Part shown: positions 8,590 through 16,586 of the stretch, in pieces
Layout of the letters: every line of letters starts with the position of its first letter
Numbering within the stretch: position 1 is the first letter of the stretch
Origin: an uncultured Acidobacteriota bacterium
GTDB lineage: Bacteria > Acidobacteriota > Thermoanaerobaculia > Gp7-AA8
Assembly: GCA_937870635.1 (NCBI GenBank)
Contig: CALMZP010000044.1
Location: 1 to 64,000 of the forward strand
Direction of reading: 5' to 3'
DNA: 64,000 nt
Position numbers and translations under genes: made by a program
The notes under the pieces: generated by a model
What the model was told of the DNA's origin: nothing
The model's database searches: none
What the model saw: only the letters and a program-made list of their open reading frames with translations

Positions 8590-10674
8590 ATGACGAATGC
8601 CGAGCGCAGGGACTCCGCGGGCCGGTGGCTGACTCTCGCGCAGATCGCGACAGCGTCCTTCGTCGTTCTTTTTCTCGAGCTCGCGTTGATCCGCTGGCTT
8701 CCGTCGCAGGTTCGGGCATCCGGCTACTTCCCCAACATCGTCCTCCTGTCTGCTTTCCTCGGTCTGGGGATCGGGGCGCTGCTGACGAACCGCCGGCCGC
8801 TCATGAACTGGTGGCCCTTCGCCGTGGCTCTGCTGGTGGCGCTGGCGGCCGTGATGGGGCGCGTGATCTTCACGCAGGAAGAAAGCGCGGAACATCTCTA
8901 TCTGCTTTATCTCGACATGCCGCGGGATGCGCCGGTCATCGGCAGCGTACGCCTCCCGATCATCATTCTCTTTGCGGCGACCACGCTTCCCTTCATCCCG
9001 CTGGGGCAATACGTGGCGGCCCGCCTTGCGGCCTCCCGCCATGTCGCCACCTCTCTCTGGGGCTACGTGGCCGATCTCGGGGGCTCTCTCCTTGGGGTCA
9101 TCGGGTTCGCGGTCATGTCGTTCGCGCGCACAGAGCCCGTCTGGTGGTTCGTGGCCGCGTTCGCCGTTTCTCTGTTTCTTCATCAGCGGCTGCGCGACCG
9201 GGCAGTCCACGCGATCGTGGCGGTGCTGATCGTGGCGACGGTCATCGCCGTCGAGCGGGCGTCGCACTACAGTCCGTACTATGCGCTGTCGATCCGGCGT
9301 GCCCCCGAGCACATCGAGATTCTCGCCAATGGCTCGCAGCACCAGGTCGAGGTACCACTGCGCAACGGCGACAGGCTCCAGAACCCTTCACTTCGCCGCA
9401 TGCGCGAGGGTTATCACCTTCCGTACAGGTTGCTGAAGAAACGGCCTGAATCGGTGCTGATTCTCGGAGCCGGCACGGGAAACGACGTGGCCGTGGCACT
9501 GGATGAGGGTGCGAAGCGCGTCGATGCTGTGGAGATCGATCCGGTCATTCTGGAGCTTGGCGGCCTGCATCCTGACCGCCCATACTCGGATCCTCGCGTG
9601 CGCGTCTTCAATACCGATGCGCGCGCGTTTCTCAATCACAGCGAAGGGCGCTACGACCTGGTCGTCTTCGGCACGCTCGACTCGATGACGAAGCTCTCGG
9701 CGCTGTCCAGCGTACGTCTCGACAATTATGTATACACGGCCGAGTCGCTGGCGTCAGTGCGACGCCACCTGAATCCGGACGGCGGCCTGGCGTTGCTCTT
9801 CTGGAACGGCGGCAAGGAGTTCATCCACGAGCACATCCTGGCCGCGATCCTCGTCGGCTTCCGCGAGCGTCCCAAGATCGTCGCTGAAGACTTCGGGATG
9901 TTCGACCGGATGTATCTCGCCGGGCCCGGATTCGCCCATCTGGAGAAGGGTACATCGGCGATCACGGAAGCGATGGCGGCGGATGTCGCCAGGCGAATCG
10001 ACGTACCCACTGACGACTGGCCCTACCTGTATCTGCGTGGCAAGGCCGTCACGCCGTTCTATCTGTCGATCATCGCGGCGATCGTCGCAATCTCGACCCT
10101 CGCGATATTTGCCGTCTCGGAAGAAATGCGCGCATCGGTCCGCACCGGCATGGATGTGGAGATGTTTCTCTTCGGCGCGGCATTCATGCTGATCGAGACG
10201 CGACTCGTCACGGAAATGAACCTGGTCTGGGCGGCGACATGGCTGACGAGCGCAGTCGTTTTCGGATCCATTCTCGTCATGATCATCATCGCGACCGTGC
10301 TCATGCAGTTGCGGCCCATCCCGTGGCGATTCGCCGCGGTGGGACTCATCGTCGCGTCGCTCGCAACCTGGGCGATTCCGACGCGTGCGCTGGTCGGACT
10401 CGATATTCCGGTCCGCCTGCTGGCGTCCCTTCTGTTCGCCGGTGCGCCCGTGTTCTTCGCCGCCTGCTGTTTTGCCCTTCTTTTTCAAAGCCGTGAGCGG
10501 CCCGACGTCGCTTTCGGCTGGAACATGCTCGGCGCCGTTGCGGGCGGCATGCTCGAGTTCAGCTCGATGGTGGTCGGCATCAAAGCAATGGCGCTTCTTG
10601 CGCTCGTCGCCTATCTCGCTGCTTTTCTAATCCGCGAGAGGGGACCTCGGGCCTTAGGCCTTAGGCTTAGGTGA
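8590..10674 (+). CDS. multi-pass membrane protein with spermidine synthase-like methyltransferase domain
   Basis: N- and C-terminal hydrophobic segments flanking VLILGAGTGNDVAVALDEGAKRVDAVEIDPVILELG...DPRVRVFNTDARAFLNHSEGRYDLVVFGTLDS. Confidence 0.85.
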   Translation: MTNAERRDSAGRWLTLAQIATASFVVLFLELALIRWLPSQVRASGYFPNIVLLSAFLGLGIGALLTNRRPLMNWWPFAVALLVALAAVMGRVIFTQEESAEHLYLLYLDMPRDAPVIGSVRLPIIILFAATTLPFIPLGQYVAARLAASRHVATSLWGYVADLGGSLLGVIGFAVMSFARTEPVWWFVAAFAVSLFLHQRLRDRAVHAIVAVLIVATVIAVERASHYSPYYALSIRRAPEHIEILANGSQHQVEVPLRNGDRLQNPSLRRMREGYHLPYRLLKKRPESVLILGAGTGNDVAVALDEGAKRVDAVEIDPVILELGGLHPDRPYSDPRVRVFNTDARAFLNHSEGRYDLVVFGTLDSMTKLSALSSVRLDNYVYTAESLASVRRHLNPDGGLALLFWNGGKEFIHEHILAAILVGFRERPKIVAEDFGMFDRMYLAGPGFAHLEKGTSAITEAMAADVARRIDVPTDDWPYLYLRGKAVTPFYLSIIAAIVAISTLAIFAVSEEMRASVRTGMDVEMFLFGAAFMLIETRLVTEMNLVWAATWLTSAVVFGSILVMIIIATVLMQLRPIPWRFAAVGLIVASLATWAIPTRALVGLDIPVRLLASLLFAGAPVFFAACCFALLFQSRERPDVAFGWNMLGAVAGGMLEFSSMVVGIKAMALLALVAYLAAFLIRERGPRALGLRLR

Positions 10675-10700
10675 CGGTGACGAGTGACGTATTCACGTCA
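10649..10700. repeat. 7-bp-period repeat cluster (ccttagg units then gtgacga units)
   Basis: ggccttaggccttaggcttaggtgacggtgacgagtgacgtattcacgtcatc. Confidence 0.75.
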
Positions 10701-10775
10701 TCCTGAGTCGGCGAAGCGCGGCGAAGAATCTCAGGTTAGGCATCTTGAGGCCCTTCACAGCCTCTCAGGGTGACG
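10697..10775. repeat. diverged palindromic repeat (gtcatcctgag ... ctcagggtgac)
   Basis: cgtcatcctgagtcggcgaagcgcggcgaagaatctcaggttag...cttgaggcccttcacagcctctcagggtgacg. Confidence 0.65.
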
Positions 10776-10806
10776 TGGCCACCTTTCGCGTCACAGGGTC
10801 CAGGAT

Positions 10807-10938
10807 CTATTTGGTCTTCTTCAGCGGCGTCGGGCGCGTGCCCTGCTCGCGCACCGGCACTTTCTTCACGGCGGGATCTTCGCCCGGCTCGGGCTGAGCC
10901 GGGCGGCCGCGGTTGTCGACCGTTCGTTTCTTCGTCAT
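10807..10938 (-). CDS. 43-aa basic/proline-rich hypothetical protein
   Basis: Hand translation: MTKKRTVDNRGRPAQPEPGEDPAVKKVPVREQGTRPTPLKKTK*. ATG at 10938 overlaps the stop of the LysM gene (ATGA). Below the ORF-track length cutoff. Confidence 0.55.
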   Translation of the reverse strand: MTKKRTVDNRGRPAQPEPGEDPAVKKVPVREQGTRPTPLKKTK

Positions 10939-11375
10939 GGGATGCGGAGCGTCTGCCCCACCTGGATCTTGTCGGGATCTTTCAGCTGATCCTTGTTGGC
11001 CTCGAAGATCTTCCTGTAGTCGTTCGCGTTGCCGTAGTACTGCTTGGCGATGGCGGAGAGCGTGTCGCCCTTCGCGACTTTGTGGGTGCGAGCGGCGGAC
11101 GACCCCGAAGGCTGTGACGACGGCGCCATCCCGCCGCCGAGCTGTGCGCCGGCGGCCTGGGGCTGCGCGCCCTTCTGGATGATCTCGATCTTGTTCACGA
11201 TGCCGGCGTCGCCGAACTTCTCGGTGACCAGCCGCATCGCGGACTGTTTGGCGGCAATCGAGTCCGCGCGTCCGTGAATCTCGATCTGGTTGCCGCTCGC
11301 CTTCGCGTTGAGCCCCTGAACCCCAGGAACGTTCGCTGACTGGATCGCCTGCTGGACCCTCGTCAAATCAGCCAT
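10935..11375 (-). CDS. BON + LysM domain protein (Kbp/YgaU-like)
   Basis: BON-like segment VQGLNAKASGNQIEIHGRADSIAAKQSAMRLV; LysM HKVAKGDTLSAIAKQYYGNANDYRKIFEANKDQLKDPDKIQVGQTLRIP; start MADLTRVQ at 11375. Confidence 0.88.
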   Translation of the reverse strand: MADLTRVQQAIQSANVPGVQGLNAKASGNQIEIHGRADSIAAKQSAMRLVTEKFGDAGIVNKIEIIQKGAQPQAAGAQLGGGMAPSSQPSGSSAARTHKVAKGDTLSAIAKQYYGNANDYRKIFEANKDQLKDPDKIQVGQTLRIP

Positions 11376-11422
11376 GGTGAGCCTCCGCGAGGGAGGCGTG
11401 CGACGGCTGTGCCAGCGACGGA

Positions 11423-13732
11423 TCAGATCCTTACCAGTTTCGCGTACTTCGCGATGAACTTCTTCGAGCCGGCGCGGTCGAAGTAGACAGTCAGCTTGGC
11501 GTCCGGACCGGACCCTTCCATGGTCAGGATCGTTCCATCTCCGAACATCTCGTGTCGGACACGCTGGCCGCGTTTGAGCTCGGCGCTCTTCGTGTCCGTC
11601 CTGGCTGTGGCCGGCTTGATCGCGTTGGGATCGAACTGAACGGCCGAATCCTTGAAGAAGCCCAGGACCGCCGAGGTCGAGTCGATGCGTTTGGGTCCGG
11701 AGCTCGACGGCTGAGGCGGCGCAAAACGCGGTGTTGCCTTCGGCGAGGGAGCGCTGCTGGCCCATCCGCCCCGGCGCGGCTGATCGCGCCAGCCCTGCTG
11801 CTGGGAGACGTAGCGCTGTCCACCGATCTTCACTTCCTGCTTCACCTCTTCGGGGATCTCGGCGAGAAACGGCGAGGGCGACTGCTCACGGAACTTCCCG
11901 TGCATACGCCGCTCATACGAATGGAGGCAGTAAAGCTGCTCGCGCGCGCGGGTCATGCCGACGTAGCAGAGACGGCGTTCCTCTTCGACATCCTCGTCGT
12001 GCTCCAGCGAATTCGAGTGGGGAAGAATCCCCTCCTCCATGCCGGCGAGGAACACCACCTTGAATTCGAGGCCCTTCGCAGAATGGAGGGTCATCAGCGT
12101 GACGCCCTTCTGCGATTCGTATTTGTCGAGGTCCGAGATCAGGGTGAGTGAGTCGAGATAGTCGGCAAGAGCGGCCGACGCGTTCTGTTCCGAGTACTCA
12201 CGCGCGGAGTTGAGAAGTTCGTCGAGGTTCTCGAGACGCGACTCGTCCTGGATGTCGCGCGATTCGCTCAGCATGCGGCGATAGCCGGTGCGGAGCAGGA
12301 CGTAGTCGAGGAACTCCGGAATCGGGTTCGACGCGGCCCGTTGCAGGTCGTGCACGATGTCGCGGAACTCGCGCACGGCTTTCGACGCGCGCGCCGGGAG
12401 AAACGAGAGGTCTCCCTCGATCACCGTCCAGAGTGAGACGCCCTGTTGTGCGGCCGCGCTGTCGAGCGCCGCGATGGTGGTGTCGCCGATGCCGCGCGAA
12501 GGAACGTTGATCACGCGCTCGATCGACGGGGTGTCCTGCGGCCGGATCGACAACCGGAGGTACGAGAGGATGTCTTTGATCTCGGCGCGCTCGTAAAACT
12601 TCACGCCGCCCACGACGCTGTAGGGCATGTTCGCGCGCAGCAGCTCTTCTTCAAAGGGACGGGACTGCGCGTTCGTGCGGAAGAGAATCGCAAAGTCTGA
12701 GAGCTTCAGCTGCCCCCGCTGCGAGCTGATCTTCTCGATTACGAACTGCGCTTCCTCGCGTTCGTTGCTGCACGTGACGATGCGCACGGGATCGCCGGTC
12801 CCGGACTGCGTGAAGAGCCTCTTCCCCTTGCGCGCCACGTTGTTCGAGACCACGCCCGTCGCCGCATCGAGGATGTTTCCGGTCGAACGGTAGTTCTCCT
12901 CGAGCTTCACGATCTCCGCGCCGGGAAAATCGTTCTCGAAATTGAGGATGTTGTTGATGTCCGCGCCGCGGAACTTGTAAATGGACTGATCTTCATCGCC
13001 AACGGCTACGACATTGCCGTGCGGCCCGGCCAGCGCCTTGATGAGCGCGTACTGCGCCCGGTTCGTGTCCTGATACTCGTCGATCAGCAGGTGCTGAAAC
13101 CGCTCATGGAGCTCGTTCCGGATGTCTTCGTTCTTCTCCAGAAGCTGCACGTAGTTGCCGATGAGATCGTCGAAATCCATCGCGTCAAACTCTCGCAGCC
13201 GTTTCTGATACTGCCTGTAGATCTCGCCGACGCGCGCCCCGAAAAAGTCGAGGTTCGTCCGCTCGTACTCCTCCGGCCCGATCAGTTCGTTCTTGGCGTG
13301 TGAGATCCGCGACAGGACCGACCGCGGCGGGAAGGCTTCATCGTTGACGTTGAGCTCGCGCATGCAACGCCGGATCAGCGTCAGCTGGTCAGCCGTGTCG
13401 TAGACGGCAAACGACTTCGTGAATCCCAGCCGGTCGGCGTACCGCCGGAGCATCCGCAGGGAGGTCGAATGGAAAGTCCCGATCCAGGGACGGGCCCCGA
13501 TATTCGGCACGAGGTGCTCGACGCGGCTGAGCATCTCGTTCGCGGCCTTGTTCGTGAAGGTGACGGCCAGAATCCGGGACGGCGAGACGACCAGCTCGCC
13601 GATCAGCCAGGCGATCCGGTAGGTAATGACTCGGGTTTTTCCCGATCCTGCCCCCGCCAGCACCAGGAGGGGACCGGTGCGATGTGTCACAGCCTTTCGC
13701 TGCTGTTCGTTCAATCCTGTGAGGTCGATCAT
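11423..13732 (-). CDS. pcrA: UvrD/PcrA-family ATP-dependent DNA helicase
   Basis: LNEQQRKAVTHRTGPLLVLAGAGSGKTRVITYRIAWLI, DEYQDTNRAQY, VGDEDQSIYKFRGADINNIL, LMTLHSAKGLEF, YVGMTRAREQLY; start MIDLTGLNEQQ at 13732. Confidence 0.95.
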   Translation of the reverse strand: MIDLTGLNEQQRKAVTHRTGPLLVLAGAGSGKTRVITYRIAWLIGELVVSPSRILAVTFTNKAANEMLSRVEHLVPNIGARPWIGTFHSTSLRMLRRYADRLGFTKSFAVYDTADQLTLIRRCMRELNVNDEAFPPRSVLSRISHAKNELIGPEEYERTNLDFFGARVGEIYRQYQKRLREFDAMDFDDLIGNYVQLLEKNEDIRNELHERFQHLLIDEYQDTNRAQYALIKALAGPHGNVVAVGDEDQSIYKFRGADINNILNFENDFPGAEIVKLEENYRSTGNILDAATGVVSNNVARKGKRLFTQSGTGDPVRIVTCSNEREEAQFVIEKISSQRGQLKLSDFAILFRTNAQSRPFEEELLRANMPYSVVGGVKFYERAEIKDILSYLRLSIRPQDTPSIERVINVPSRGIGDTTIAALDSAAAQQGVSLWTVIEGDLSFLPARASKAVREFRDIVHDLQRAASNPIPEFLDYVLLRTGYRRMLSESRDIQDESRLENLDELLNSAREYSEQNASAALADYLDSLTLISDLDKYESQKGVTLMTLHSAKGLEFKVVFLAGMEEGILPHSNSLEHDEDVEEERRLCYVGMTRAREQLYCLHSYERRMHGKFREQSPSPFLAEIPEEVKQEVKIGGQRYVSQQQGWRDQPRRGGWASSAPSPKATPRFAPPQPSSSGPKRIDSTSAVLGFFKDSAVQFDPNAIKPATARTDTKSAELKRGQRVRHEMFGDGTILTMEGSGPDAKLTVYFDRAGSKKFIAKYAKLVRI

Positions 13733-13751
13733 TTTGGGAGCGCGAAGTGTA

Positions 13752-13800
13752 ACCGGACCCTGGACCTTGGACCTTGGACCCTGGGTTCCGGGGGTCGGGC
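13752..13800. repeat. 7-bp-period repeat (ttggacc units)
   Basis: ccggaccctggaccttggaccttggaccctgggttccggg between pcrA and tatA. Confidence 0.75.
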
Positions 13801-13860
13801 CCAAATAATTGCCCTTCCCGCATTGTTCACTGTAGTCTGTTCTACCCTTTGGAGGGTCTC

Positions 13861-14055
13861 ATGTACGGACTCGCATTCATCGGCGGCCTGGGCGTTCCCG
13901 AGCTGCTCATCATCCTGGTCATCGTCGTCGTCATTTTCGGCGCCTCGCGGCTTCCCCAGCTCGGGAAAGGCCTCGGCGAAGGCATCTCGAACTTCAAGGA
14001 CGGGCTCAGCAAGGGCAAGGCCGAGAAGCCTGAAGAGAAGAAACTCGACGCCTGA
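13861..14055 (+). CDS. tatA: Sec-independent translocase TatA/TatE
   Basis: [42 protein letters not shown]; start MYGLAFIGG at 13861. Confidence 0.93.
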   Translation: MYGLAFIGGLGVPELLIILVIVVVIFGASRLPQLGKGLGEGISNFKDGLSKGKAEKPEEKKLDA

Positions 14056-14063
14056 CCGCGCCG

Positions 14064-14849
14064 ATGACCTCACCCACGAACCAGCCGTCCGCGCGCCCGG
14101 TCTTTGAAACCGATCTGACCCAGACTCCTCTTCCGGAGATTCTGGTGACCGTGTACCGGCACAAAGCGCCGGGCACCGTCGCGTGCCGCCGCGGCAACGA
14201 GCTGAAGGAGATTTTCCTCGACCGCGGGCACATCGTTTTCGCCACTTCGAACCAGGTTCGTGACTCCCTCGGCGACCGCCTTCTCAACGAGGGCCTCATC
14301 ACCCGTGAGCAGTACGACGAGAGCGTCCGCCGCCTCCTCAAGAGTGACAAGCGGCAGGGGACGATCCTCACCGAGATGCGTGTCCTCGCTCCCGAGGCGA
14401 TGCTCGACGCGGTCCGCGAGCAGATTCAGGAGATTGTCTGGTCGCTGTTCGCGTGGGACGGCGGTTCCGCGCAATTCGTGCCGGGCCGCGATCTCCATCG
14501 CGAATTCGTGAAGCTCGACATCCCGATTCCGCAGGCCATCATCGAAGGGGTGCGCCACGCGCCTGACGCAAAGACTCTCCTCAGCCGCATGGGTGGCCGG
14601 CACACCCTGCTCGCGAAGAGCGGCAAAGAGATCGCAGAGCTCGTGCTCGACGAGGATGAGCAGCTATTGCTCGACCGCGTCGATGGCAAGCGCTCGCTCG
14701 GCGACCTCGTGAACCTGGCACCGCTCGCACCGGGCGTGAATGCGCGCCTTCTGTACGCATACTTCGTGATGGGACTCATCGACGTGAAGCGGTCGCAGGC
14801 GATCCGAGTCAAAGTCCAGACGAACGCCGGCGGGCGCCCCTCTCGATGA
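14064..14849 (+). CDS. DUF4388 domain-containing protein
   Basis: FETDLTQTPLPEILVTVYRHKAPGTVACRRGNELKEIFLDRGHIVFATSNQVRDSLGDRLLNEGLI architecture typical of DUF4388/PATAN-like proteins. Confidence 0.75.
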   Translation: MTSPTNQPSARPVFETDLTQTPLPEILVTVYRHKAPGTVACRRGNELKEIFLDRGHIVFATSNQVRDSLGDRLLNEGLITREQYDESVRRLLKSDKRQGTILTEMRVLAPEAMLDAVREQIQEIVWSLFAWDGGSAQFVPGRDLHREFVKLDIPIPQAIIEGVRHAPDAKTLLSRMGGRHTLLAKSGKEIAELVLDEDEQLLLDRVDGKRSLGDLVNLAPLAPGVNARLLYAYFVMGLIDVKRSQAIRVKVQTNAGGRPSR

Positions 14850-15694
14850 CGAGATGGCTCGTCACAGGTGCGGGAGGAATGGTGGGAACCGACCTCCGCG
14901 ACGAGCTGCTGGCGCGCGACGTCGAATTCCACTGCCTCAACCATTCCGAGCTGGACATCACGGACAGCCGTGCCGTCGCGGAAGCGGTGCAATCGGCCGC
15001 ACCCGATGTCATCGTCAACTGCGCTGCCTACACGCGCGTCGACGATGCGGAGAGCCACGAGCACCTCGCAAATTCGATCAACGGATCGGCCGTCGAATTT
15101 CTCGCCGATGCGGCCAACGAGGCCGATGCGTTGCTCATCCATATCTCGACCGACTTCGTGTTCGACGGGACGAAGACCGCCCCGTACGAAGTGAACGACC
15201 GCACGAATCCGCTCTCAGCCTACGGTCGATCCAAGCTTCTGGGCGAGATCGCCGCGACGCATGCGCGCCGACACCTCATCGTGCGAACGGCCTGGCTGTT
15301 CGGTGTGCATGGACCCAACTTCGTCGAAGCCATTCGCAATCAGATCCACAAGGGAACGAACCCTCTTCGCGTTGTGAACGACCAGCGCGGAAAGCCGACG
15401 TATACACCTCATCTGGCGCGCGCGATCATCCGGCTCGCCGGGCACGAGGCGGCGCGCGGCGTCGTGCATTACGCGGACGAGCCGGAGTGCACCTGGTATG
15501 ACTTCGCCCGTGCGATCGTCGAAGAGTCCGGCGCAGCCACTGAAGTGACGCCGGTGAGCACGGCCGAGTTCCCGCGACCAGCGAAGCGGCCGGCGTACTC
15601 CGTGCTCTCCACGGAACGGTACGAACGGATCACCGGCGTGCGTCCCGACTCGTGGCGTGACGGACTGCATGAGTATTTTCAGAGAAGAGGGTGA
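14846..15694 (+). CDS. rfbD: dTDP-4-dehydrorhamnose reductase
   Basis: MTRWLVTGAGGMVGTDL, HISTDFVFDGTK...YGRSKLLGE, VRTAWLFG; ATGA overlap with upstream gene. Confidence 0.9.
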   Translation: MTRWLVTGAGGMVGTDLRDELLARDVEFHCLNHSELDITDSRAVAEAVQSAAPDVIVNCAAYTRVDDAESHEHLANSINGSAVEFLADAANEADALLIHISTDFVFDGTKTAPYEVNDRTNPLSAYGRSKLLGEIAATHARRHLIVRTAWLFGVHGPNFVEAIRNQIHKGTNPLRVVNDQRGKPTYTPHLARAIIRLAGHEAARGVVHYADEPECTWYDFARAIVEESGAATEVTPVSTAEFPRPAKRPAYSVLSTERYERITGVRPDSWRDGLHEYFQRRG

Positions 15695-15710
15695 GCTCCC
15701 TTCGATCAGA

Positions 15711-15741
15711 CGAGGCGCGGGCGAAGTCGCCCGCGCTCCAC
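15711..15741. repeat. half copy of the gcgggcga..tcgcccgcg palindromic element
   Basis: cgaggcgcgggcgaagtcgcccgcgctccac; same core as 42880-42956 and 60494-60571. Confidence 0.75.
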
Positions 15742-15850
15742 TGTCATTCCGAGCGTGAGCGAGGGACCTGGGGGCCGGGCGGCACGAACACCATGCCCTC
15801 TGCCCCCCCTTCCCCCAGGTCCCTCGCTCACGCTCGGGATGACACGCTTT
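15741..15850. repeat. palindromic repeat, gagcgtgagcgagggacctggggg family
   Basis: ctgtcattccgagcgtgagcgagggacctggggg ... cccccaggtccctcgctcacgctcgggatgacacg, between convergent rfbD and tlyA; overlaps the tlyA 3' end. Confidence 0.9.
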
Positions 15851-16583
15851 TCGAGTCGATCCCCGCGTACATCAGATACTCGACGTTCCCTTCCGCGCCT
15901 TTCACCGGGCTCTCGATGAGCCCGCGGACCTCAAATCCCAACTCGCGCGCAAACGCCACGACGCCGTCCACGGCTTCCTTGCGCTTGGCCTCGTCGCGCA
16001 CGATTCCGCCCTTGCCGATATCGCGCTTCCCAACCTCGAATTGCGGCTTGATCAGCGCGACCATGTCGCCCGTCAGGAACTTCTGCACGGCCGGCAGGAT
16101 GAGCTTCAGCGAGATGAACGAGACGTCGACGGACACGAATTGGATCGGCTCGTCGAAGTCGATGGCGCTCAGATACCGGGCGTTCGTCTTTTCCCGATTC
16201 ACGACGCGCGGATCGTTGCGCAGCGATTGATCGATCTGGCCGTAACCGACGTCGATCGCGTAGACCTTCTTCGCACCGCTCTTCACCATCACGTCGGTAA
16301 ATCCACCCGTCGACGCGCCGATGTCCGCGCACACCCTGTCCCGCACGTCGATGGAGAATTCGCGCAGCGCGTGCGCCAGCTTCATCCCGCCGCGGCCGAC
16401 CCAGGGATGCTCCAGCTCCGCAATGCGGAGGACATCGTCCGCGGCAACCTGGGCACCGGCCTTGTCGACGAACTCTTCGTTGACGAGGACGCGCCGCGCC
16501 ATGATGAGCGACTGCGCCTTCGTACGCGTCTCGACCAGACCGCGCTCGACGAGAGCGACGTCGAGGCGCTGCCTGGCGGCCAT
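15828..16583 (-). CDS. tlyA: TlyA-family rRNA methyltransferase (S4 + FtsJ-like)
   Basis: RLDVALVERGLVETRTKAQSLIMARRVLVNE, WVGRGGMKLAHAL, CADIGASTGGFTDVMVKSGAKKVYAIDVGYGQ. Confidence 0.93.
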   Translation of the reverse strand: MAARQRLDVALVERGLVETRTKAQSLIMARRVLVNEEFVDKAGAQVAADDVLRIAELEHPWVGRGGMKLAHALREFSIDVRDRVCADIGASTGGFTDVMVKSGAKKVYAIDVGYGQIDQSLRNDPRVVNREKTNARYLSAIDFDEPIQFVSVDVSFISLKLILPAVQKFLTGDMVALIKPQFEVGKRDIGKGGIVRDEAKRKEAVDGVVAFARELGFEVRGLIESPVKGAEGNVEYLMYAGIDSKSVSSRA

Positions 16584-16586
16584 GAG

